A stretch of DNA of 64,000 bases from an uncultured Pelagibacteraceae bacterium. GTDB lineage: Bacteria > Pseudomonadota > Alphaproteobacteria > Pelagibacterales > Pelagibacteraceae. Of this stretch, positions 56,942-64,000 are shown piece by piece; the stretch's first letter is position 1, and each line of letters opens with the position of its first letter. Made by a program: the position numbers and the translations under genes. The notes under the pieces were generated by a model. The model saw nothing but the letters and a program-made list of their open reading frames with translations. It made no database searches and was not told the DNA's origin. The stretch spans positions 1 to 64,000 of the forward strand of contig CACFAI010000001.1 in NCBI GenBank assembly GCA_902564265.1, read 5' to 3'.

Positions 56942-57655
56942 ATGAACAAGAATAAAGTTACATTTATTTTACATAAACCACAGCTATCAGAAAATATTGG
57001 TGCTTGTGCAAGAGCAATAAAAAATTTTAATTTTCAAAAGTTATATTTGATTGATCCAAAACCTATTTTTCCAAACGATAAAATATTAGCAATATCTGTC
57101 GGAGCAAAAAACATCATAAAGAAAAGCAAAGTATTTAATAATTTAGAAAGTTCATTAGGAGATATTGATATATTAATCGCTACATCTGCAAGATTTAGAA
57201 ACAAAAATGTGAAACATATCAATCTTGAGGGTCTAAAAAAAATAGATTTTAGAAAAAAAATTGGATTTTTATTTGGCTCAGAGGCATCAGGGCTTTCAAA
57301 TAAAGAAGTTAGTTATGCAAATTACACTTTACAAATACCCACAAACATAAATTTTAAATCTCTAAATTTATCCCATAGCCTTATAATTATTGCGCAATTC
57401 ATCTCAAGTTTATTAAATTCCAAATCTAGCCAATTTAAAAAGTCAAAAAAGATAAAGAAAGCATCTAAAAAAGAAATTCAAGCGATGATAAATTTATGCC
57501 TAAATAACCTAAATGAAATAAATTTTTTTAAACACAAAGAAAAAAAACCTATAATGCTTGAAAATTTAAGAAACATTTTTTATAGAATGGAACTTTCAGA
57601 TAAAGAAACACGTATTTTATCTAGCGTATTTGCAAGTTTAGGAAAAAAACGTTGA
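56942..57655 (+). CDS. TrmH-family RNA methyltransferase (TrmJ-like)
   Basis: FILHKPQLSENIGACARAIKNFNFQKLYLIDP; FLFGSEASGLSNKEV; SLNLSHSLIIIAQ. Confidence 0.88.
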   Translation: MNKNKVTFILHKPQLSENIGACARAIKNFNFQKLYLIDPKPIFPNDKILAISVGAKNIIKKSKVFNNLESSLGDIDILIATSARFRNKNVKHINLEGLKKIDFRKKIGFLFGSEASGLSNKEVSYANYTLQIPTNINFKSLNLSHSLIIIAQFISSLLNSKSSQFKKSKKIKKASKKEIQAMINLCLNNLNEINFFKHKEKKPIMLENLRNIFYRMELSDKETRILSSVFASLGKKR

Positions 57656-57695
57656 TTGACAAATAAGATGTTAAGTTTATAACCCATTTCACTAA

Positions 57696-58313
57696 ATGAC
57701 AAAAAGATTAAATTCTAAACACAAAATAGACAGAAGGTTAAAGGTAAACCTTTGGGGAAGACCAAAAAGCCCTTTCAACAAAAGAGCATATCCTCCAGGA
57801 CAACACGGACAATCTAAAAATGCAAAACTTTCAGACTATGGAACTCAACTTCAGGCTAAGCAAAAACTAAAATCATACTATGGAAATATAAATGAGCGAC
57901 AATTCAGAAATGTTTATAGAAAAGCCATTATGAAAAAAGGTGATACTGCAGAAAATTTAATAGGATTATTAGAGAGAAGACTAGACTCAGTTATCTATAG
58001 AGCAAAATTTTCTAGTACGATTTTTTCATCAAGACAATTTATTAATCATGGACATGTAAAAGTGAATGGTAAAAAAGTAAACATATCAAGCTACCTTTTA
58101 AGTGAAGAAGACACTATCGAGATTAAAGATAAATCAAAACAATTAGCTATCATAGATATTGCATTAGCTAATAAAGAAAGAGATATACCTGAATACTTAC
58201 AAGTAGATGAAAAGAAAAGATCTATTAAGTTTGTCAGAACACCAAAGTTTGAAGAAGTTCCTTATCCTGTTGTTATGGAGCCAAATCTAGTAATCGAATA
58301 TTACTCAAGATAA
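57696..58313 (+). CDS. rpsD: 30S ribosomal protein S4
   Basis: [32 protein letters not shown]4 domain [36 protein letters not shown]. Confidence 0.97.
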   Translation: MTKRLNSKHKIDRRLKVNLWGRPKSPFNKRAYPPGQHGQSKNAKLSDYGTQLQAKQKLKSYYGNINERQFRNVYRKAIMKKGDTAENLIGLLERRLDSVIYRAKFSSTIFSSRQFINHGHVKVNGKKVNISSYLLSEEDTIEIKDKSKQLAIIDIALANKERDIPEYLQVDEKKRSIKFVRTPKFEEVPYPVVMEPNLVIEYYSR

Positions 58314-58315
58314 GA

Positions 58316-58648
58316 TTATTTTTTATAACCTATACCTTTTTCGTCGAAAACTTTTTTAAGTTCACCGTTCTCAAACATTTCCTTGATAATATCACATCCG
58401 CCGATGAATTCTTTTTTAATGTAAAGTTGAGGGATCGTTGGCCACTCGCTGTATATTTTAATGCCCTCACGAATTTTCTGATCTTGCAACACATCAACAC
58501 TTTGGTATTTAACTTCTAAGATTTTTAAGATATTAGAAACAGCTAATGAGAAACCACACTGCGGGGCTTCTGGACTTCCTTTCATGAATAAACAAACATC
58601 GTTATTGTTTATTGAATTTTCTATTTGTTCTTTAACTTGTTGATCCAT
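58316..58648 (-). CDS. grxD: Monothiol glutaredoxin (Grx4 family)
   Basis: VCLFMKGSPEAPQCGFS; SEWPTIPQLYIKKEFIGGCDII. Confidence 0.95.
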   Translation of the reverse strand: MDQQVKEQIENSINNNDVCLFMKGSPEAPQCGFSLAVSNILKILEVKYQSVDVLQDQKIREGIKIYSEWPTIPQLYIKKEFIGGCDIIKEMFENGELKKVFDEKGIGYKK

Positions 58649-58878
58649 TAATTTTCCTTTGTCTTTAATGCTAGAGCATGAAGTTCATTTCCCATTTTTC
58701 CTTTAAGAGCATCATAAACCATTTTATGTTGTTGTACTTTATTCTTACCTTTAAATTGAGAAGAAGTCACTGTGGCGGAATAGTGATTACCATCACCAGC
58801 TAAATCTTGTATATTAATAGATGCATCTGGTAGTGCTTCTTTAATCATTTTTTCAATTTCTTTCAAATCCATTGCCAT
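58648..58878 (-). CDS. BolA-family protein
   Basis: IQDLAGDGNHYSATVTSSQFKGKNKVQQHKMVYDALKGKMGNELHALALKT; next to grxD. Confidence 0.92.
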   Translation of the reverse strand: MAMDLKEIEKMIKEALPDASINIQDLAGDGNHYSATVTSSQFKGKNKVQQHKMVYDALKGKMGNELHALALKTKEN

Positions 58879-58880
58879 AA

Positions 58881-61070
58881 TTAACTCATATATTTATATA
58901 ACCAACCTTTATAAAATTCTGTAACCTTGTCCACTGTAAAAGTTGGCTCATCATTAATTATAATCTCTTTGTCTGTTGTTTCTCCTAATAAATCAAAATG
59001 CACAGAGTTTTTCTTAAGAATACTTTCTACTTTTTTTAGGTTATTTTTGTCTACCTCAATAATATATCTGCCTTGATCCTCAGAAAAAAAGTATTGATAA
59101 ATATTTGTTAAATTCTTGAATTTATAAAATTTAATTCCCTTACTGCCTTCTATACACATCTTTAAGGCACCAATCACTATTCCACCTAGAGATACGTCGT
59201 GGACTGATAAGGCTAATTTTTCTTTAATAATTTTAAGAATTGTTTCTCCATTATTTTTTTCATTAAATAAATTTATTTCAGGCGGTGGTCCTTTTTTTTC
59301 ATTTAAAATTACATTTGCAAAGATACTTTGATCTAAATTTCCTTCTGTTTTTCCAATGATTAAAACTAAGTTCCCTTTTGATTTAAACCTCATAGTCATT
59401 AAATCTTTATAGTCTTTTATTAAGCCTACTCCTCCAATTGTTGGGGTAGGTTTAATACCTTTATCTTTTGTTTCGTTGTAAAAAGATACGTTTCCTGAAA
59501 CGACAGGAAAATTTAAGTATTTACTTGCTTCATTAATGCCATCAATGCATTCAACAAATTCTCCCATATTTTCTTTTTTTTCTGGGTTTCCAAAATTTAA
59601 GCAATTTGTTATTGCTATAGGTTCAGCGCCAACTGAAACTAAATTTCTCCAAGCTTCACATACCACTTGTTTTCCACCAGTGAATGGATGCGCATGACAA
59701 TAAGATGCAGATGAGTCAACTGATGAAGCTATTGCTTTTTTAGTACCATGCACTCTTACAACTCCTGCATCACCACCAGGCTTCTGAATTGTATCTCCCA
59801 TAACAGTATGATCATATTGTTCCCATATCCATTGCTTAGAACAAATATTTGGGTGAGAAATCATTTTTTTTATGACATCATTAAATTTTAATTTTTTAAA
59901 ATCATTATTAGAAAATTTAATTTTTTGAGGAAGTTTAGTTTTTTTCCAAGGCCTATCATACATAGGAGCTTCATTTGCCAAAAATTTAATTGGCACATTT
60001 GCTACTTTTTCTTTTTCAAAATAAAGTTCAATATTTTTGGAGTTAGTTGTTTGGCCAATTACTGCAAAATCTAAATTCCATTTATCAAATATTTTTTTTG
60101 CACTATCCTCCTTACCGTTTTCCAAAACTATTAACATTCTTTCTTGGCTTTCAGATAACATAATTTCATAAGGTGTCATTTTTTCTTCTCTACATGGAAC
60201 TTTATCTAAATGTAATTCAATTCCTAAATTTCCTTTTGATGCCATTTCAATACTTGATGAAGTTAATCCTGCTGCACCCATATCTTGAATTGCAATAATA
60301 GATTTGTCAGACATTAATTCTAAACAAGCTTCTAAAAGAAGTTTTTCAGTAAAAGGATCTCCAACTTGAACAGTTGGTTTTTTTTCCTCTATTTTGTCAT
60401 CAAATATTGCTGATGCCATGCTTGCACCATGAATACCATCTCTTCCAGTTTTTGATCCAACGTATATAACTGGTTTGTTTAATCCTGCAGCTTTTGAATA
60501 GAAAATTTTATTTTTATTTACTAAACCTAATGTCATTGCATTTACTAAAATATTTCCATTATAGGATTGATCAAAGCAAGTTTGGCCAGCTATAGTTGGG
60601 ACACCAATACAATTTCCATATCCTCCAATTCCTTTAACGACACCTCTTAACAAATTTTTAGTTTTTTTGTGTTGTGTTGAACCGAAATGAATTGAATTTA
60701 AGTTTGCGATTGGTCTTGCGCCCATTGTAAAAACATCTCTCATTATTCCACCAACACCTGTTGCTGCACCTTGATAAGGTTCTATAAATGAGGGATGATT
60801 ATGACTTTCAATTTTAAAAACTATTGCATCGTCATCTCCAATATCAATGACACCAGCATTTTCACCCGGACCCTGAATCACCTTTTTTCCCTTAGTGTTT
60901 AATTTTTTCAAATGTAATCTTGAAGATTTGTATGAGCAATGTTCATTCCACATTGCTGAAAAAATACCTAACTCTGTTATATTTGGTATACGTTTTAATA
61001 AATCACAAATTTTTTTATATTCATCTGGTTTTAAACCATGATCTACTGCAATTTTTTCATTTACTTCCAT
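58881..61070 (-). CDS. purL: Phosphoribosylformylglycinamidine synthase, large subunit
   Basis: GIFSAMWNEHCSYKSSRLHL; GPGENAGVIDIGDDDAIVFKIESHNHPS. Confidence 0.97.
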   Translation of the reverse strand: MEVNEKIAVDHGLKPDEYKKICDLLKRIPNITELGIFSAMWNEHCSYKSSRLHLKKLNTKGKKVIQGPGENAGVIDIGDDDAIVFKIESHNHPSFIEPYQGAATGVGGIMRDVFTMGARPIANLNSIHFGSTQHKKTKNLLRGVVKGIGGYGNCIGVPTIAGQTCFDQSYNGNILVNAMTLGLVNKNKIFYSKAAGLNKPVIYVGSKTGRDGIHGASMASAIFDDKIEEKKPTVQVGDPFTEKLLLEACLELMSDKSIIAIQDMGAAGLTSSSIEMASKGNLGIELHLDKVPCREEKMTPYEIMLSESQERMLIVLENGKEDSAKKIFDKWNLDFAVIGQTTNSKNIELYFEKEKVANVPIKFLANEAPMYDRPWKKTKLPQKIKFSNNDFKKLKFNDVIKKMISHPNICSKQWIWEQYDHTVMGDTIQKPGGDAGVVRVHGTKKAIASSVDSSASYCHAHPFTGGKQVVCEAWRNLVSVGAEPIAITNCLNFGNPEKKENMGEFVECIDGINEASKYLNFPVVSGNVSFYNETKDKGIKPTPTIGGVGLIKDYKDLMTMRFKSKGNLVLIIGKTEGNLDQSIFANVILNEKKGPPPEINLFNEKNNGETILKIIKEKLALSVHDVSLGGIVIGALKMCIEGSKGIKFYKFKNLTNIYQYFFSEDQGRYIIEVDKNNLKKVESILKKNSVHFDLLGETTDKEIIINDEPTFTVDKVTEFYKGWLYKYMS

Positions 61071-61753
61071 TATTTCAAATTTTTTAATAAATTTTCAAAA
61101 AATATTGAGCCATCTTCACCAGATAAACTTTGATCTATCATTCGTTCTGGATGAGGCATCATTCCTAAAATATTTTTCTTTTCATTAAATATTCCAGCAA
61201 TATTTTTTATTGCACCATTCGGATTTGACTTTTCATCAATTTTTCCATCAGAGCCGCAGTAGTAAGCTGCGATTTGATTATTATCTTCTAATGACTTTAA
61301 TTCGTCTTCGGTACAAAAATAGTTACCTTCATTATGAGCAATATGAAGTTCTAAGACATCTTTATCTATATTTTCAAAAAATTTGTTTTCAATATTATTA
61401 ATTTTGACAAATATATTTTTGCAAATAAATTCAATATTTTTATTTTGTTGAAGAACCCCTTTTAGTAGACCAGTTTCTGTTAAGATTTGAAACCCATTGC
61501 AAATTCCTAAAACTAAACCTCCAGAGTTTGCAAAATTTATAACTGATTGAATAATCTTAGATTTTCCAGCTATACTTCCACACCTAAGATAGTCCCCATA
61601 AGAAAATCCACCTGGCAAGACAATTAAGTCACTTTTAGGCAATTTATCATCGTCATGCCAAACCATTTTATTTTTAAAACCAAATTTTTTTAATGCAACA
61701 TCCATATCCCTATCACAATTAGATCCTGGGAATATAATTACTGATGAATTCAT
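61070..61753 (-). CDS. purQ: Phosphoribosylformylglycinamidine synthase, glutaminase subunit
   Basis: IIFPGSNCDRDMDVALKKFG; LPGGFSYGDYLRCG; GICNGFQILTE. Confidence 0.97.
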   Translation of the reverse strand: MNSSVIIFPGSNCDRDMDVALKKFGFKNKMVWHDDDKLPKSDLIVLPGGFSYGDYLRCGSIAGKSKIIQSVINFANSGGLVLGICNGFQILTETGLLKGVLQQNKNIEFICKNIFVKINNIENKFFENIDKDVLELHIAHNEGNYFCTEDELKSLEDNNQIAAYYCGSDGKIDEKSNPNGAIKNIAGIFNEKKNILGMMPHPERMIDQSLSGEDGSIFFENLLKNLK

Positions 61754-61986
61754 TAAATAATTTTAAAATCCTCAATGACTTGATTGGCTAGAAGCTTTTT
61801 ACATATTTCTTCTGCAGAATTTTTTGCTTTTTGTTCATCACTTTCATCAATATCGATATCAAAATATTTTCCTTGTCTAACATCTTTAACATTTGCAAAA
61901 CCCATTCCATTTAAAGTTTGTTGTATTGCTTTACCTTGAGGATCAAGAACTCCAGATTTAAGAGTAACAATTACCTTTACTTTCAT
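61753..61986 (-). CDS. purS: Phosphoribosylformylglycinamidine synthase, PurS subunit
   Basis: VIVTLKSGVLDPQGKAIQQTLNGMGFANVKDVRQGKYFDIDID. Confidence 0.96.
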   Translation of the reverse strand: MKVKVIVTLKSGVLDPQGKAIQQTLNGMGFANVKDVRQGKYFDIDIDESDEQKAKNSAEEICKKLLANQVIEDFKII

Positions 61987-62769
61987 TTATTTTTTGTTTT
62001 TTACCGCTTTTGGTTTTTCGAAGTTAACAGCTCTTATATTGGATTGTTCGTGAAGAATGCCTAGTCTTTTTGCTACCTCTTGGTATGCATCAATTAAATT
62101 TCCTAAATTATTTCTAAATCTATCTTTATCTAACTTTTTATCAGTTTTATTGTCCCACAATCTACATGTATCTGGACTAATCTCATCTGCCAGTAATATA
62201 TCTGTTTTTCCGTTGTTCACAAATCTTCCAAACTCAACTTTAAAGTCTACAAGTTTAATACCAACCCCTCGAAACATTCCTACCATGAAATCATTTATCC
62301 TTAGCAATTGTTTATCTATTTTTTCTATTTCTTTTTTAGTTGCCCAGTTAAAAGTATAGATATGCTCTTTTGATACCAGAGGATCTCCTAACTCATCATT
62401 CTTTAAACAATATTCAATTAGCGGATCTTCTAAGATAGTGCCGTCTTCTATCCCAAGTCTTTTTGTAAGAGAGCCAGTTGCAATATTTCTAACAATAAAT
62501 TCAATCGGAATAATTTCGACGTGTTTGATGAGCTGTTCTCTCATGTTAAGTCTTTTAATTAAATGATTTTTTATACCAACTTGATCTAAATTTAATAAAA
62601 TATGTTCTGAAATTCTATTATTCAAAACACCTTTACCTTCAATTTTTGCCTTTTTTTGATTATTGAAAGCAGTTGCGTCATCTTTAAAGTGTTGAATTAC
62701 AAAGTCCTTACTTTCAGTTGCAAAAATTACTTTTGCTTTTCCCTCATAAAGTTTTTTACCTTTTTTCAT
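61987..62769 (-). CDS. purC: SAICAR synthetase
   Basis: LYEGKAKVIFATE; FKDDATAFNNQKKAKIEGKGVLNN; ADEISPDTCRLWD. Confidence 0.96.
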   Translation of the reverse strand: MKKGKKLYEGKAKVIFATESKDFVIQHFKDDATAFNNQKKAKIEGKGVLNNRISEHILLNLDQVGIKNHLIKRLNMREQLIKHVEIIPIEFIVRNIATGSLTKRLGIEDGTILEDPLIEYCLKNDELGDPLVSKEHIYTFNWATKKEIEKIDKQLLRINDFMVGMFRGVGIKLVDFKVEFGRFVNNGKTDILLADEISPDTCRLWDNKTDKKLDKDRFRNNLGNLIDAYQEVAKRLGILHEQSNIRAVNFEKPKAVKNKK

Positions 62770-64000
62770 TATTTAAACACTCTTCTAAAAATATAATTTA
62801 CATTTTTTAAATGTTTTGAATATGTAAATACTTTTTTAATTTTTTTCTCTGGAATTAAAGATGTAATCGACTTATCTTTTTTAATCAATTCAATCAAATT
62901 AGTATTTTTGTTAAAGCTATTAATTGCATGCGTTTGAATTTTTTTATAAGCCTTTTCTCTTGAAAGACCAACTTTTGTAAGTTCTAACATCATCTCCTGT
63001 GAAAAAATTACTCCTTTAGTTATATTAAGATTTTTCATCATATTTTTCGGATAAATAATCATATTATCCACAAGATTTGTAAGTCTAAATAAAGCAAAAT
63101 CTAAAGTAATATTAGCATCAGGGCCTATATTTCTCTCTACGCTAGAGTGAGATATATCTCGCTCGTGCCAAAGAGCAATATTTTCAAGTGCAGGAATAAC
63201 ACTACTTCTCACAAGTCTTGCAAGTCCTGTTAAATTTTCACTAAGTATTGGATTTTTTTTATGAGGCATTGCGGAAGATCCTTTTTGGCCTTTTGAAAAA
63301 AATTCTTGTAACTCATAAACCTCAGATCTTTGTAAATGCCTAATCTCAGTTGCAAACCTTTCAATTGATCCAGCTATAATTCCTAAAACAGAAAAATAAT
63401 ATGCATGTCTATCTCTTGGAATAATTTGTGTTGATATTGGTTCAGGCTTCAGTTTTAATTTTTTTGATACAAAAACTTCCACTCTTGGATCTATATTAGC
63501 AAAAGTTCCAACTGCCCCAGAAATAGCACAAGTTGAAACTTCATTTATAGCATTTTCTAATCTTTTTTTATTTCTTTTAAATTCTTCATAATAAGATGCC
63601 AGCTTTAAACCAAATGTAATTGGCTCTGCATGAATACCATGACTTCTTCCAATACACGGAGTCATTTTATGCTTAAAAGCTTTTTTTTTAATTACAGATA
63701 ATAATTTCTCTAAATCTTTCATTAAAAATTTTCCTGATTGGACTAATTGAATATTAAAACTCGTATCAAGAACATCTGACGAAGTCATACCTTGATGTAG
63801 ATATCTTGCTTTAATTCCTGCTTTCTCAGTAATTGAGGTTAGAAAAGCAATTATATCATGTTTTACTTTGCCTTCGATTTGATGAATTCTTTTGACGTTA
63901 ATTTTACCTCTTCGCTTGACTACAGAGGACACACCCTTGGGTATAATTTTCAGTTTTTCCATTGCCTGAGCCGCTGCTATTTCAACATCAAGCCATATTT
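62769..64000 (-). CDS. purB: Adenylosuccinate lyase, 5' end truncated by window edge
   Basis: Frame stays open beyond the listed Met to position 64000 (..IWLDVEIAAAQAMEKLKIIP); GSSAMPHKKNPILSENLTGLARL signature. Confidence 0.93.
   Translation of the reverse strand, partial: IWLDVEIAAAQAMEKLKIIPKGVSSVVKRRGKINVKRIHQIEGKVKHDIIAFLTSITEKAGIKARYLHQGMTSSDVLDTSFNIQLVQSGKFLMKDLEKLLSVIKKKAFKHKMTPCIGRSHGIHAEPITFGLKLASYYEEFKRNKKRLENAINEVSTCAISGAVGTFANIDPRVEVFVSKKLKLKPEPISTQIIPRDRHAYYFSVLGIIAGSIERFATEIRHLQRSEVYELQEFFSKGQKGSSAMPHKKNPILSENLTGLARLVRSSVIPALENIALWHERDISHSSVERNIGPDANITLDFALFRLTNLVDNMIIYPKNMMKNLNITKGVIFSQEMMLELTKVGLSREKAYKKIQTHAINSFNKNTNLIELIKKDKSITSLIPEKKIKKVFTYSKHLKNVNYIFRRVFK

Noticed and set aside
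1-64000. CRISPR arrays, rRNA genes, insertion sequences, complete prophage
   Set aside because: No regularly spaced repeats, no rRNA-like sequence, no transposase, integrase or phage structural ORF recognised on either strand.

Overview
AT-rich, tightly packed alphaproteobacterial chromosome segment. Gene content and order suggest a SAR11/Pelagibacterales-like streamlined marine genome; this is inference from content, with no database search. Contents in order: (1) taurine-type ABC transporter tauABC, omega-aminotransferase (tpa-like), alanine dehydrogenase and a DAO-GcvT fused (dimethylglycine/sarcosine dehydrogenase-like) oxidoreductase; (2) a ~2.25 kb mini-island between a truncated and an intact copy of tRNA-Met(CAT), carrying a membrane-anchored HNH nuclease, three small unknown ORFs and a repeated TGGTCCA-rich leader; (3) a nucleotide-sugar/glycosyltransferase cluster (rmlB, rmlA, rmlD-like); (4) a polyamine/methylthioadenosine salvage cluster (apt, mtnP, mtnA, class II aldolase, SpeD-SpeE fusion); (5) a short accessory stretch with a two-gene membrane-protein pair flanked by a 14-nt near-repeat; (6) housekeeping genes: rpoZ, cmk, TRAP transporter, dus, TauE/SafE pair, phosphomannomutase, nrdAB, prpDBC, gph, stand-alone GlmU acetyltransferase domain, glmS, class II DAHP synthase, nadE, cysS, cimA, rpsD, grxD/bolA, purL/Q/S/C/B. 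The best candidate for an undescribed system is the tRNA-bounded mini-island at ~11.25-13.58 kb.
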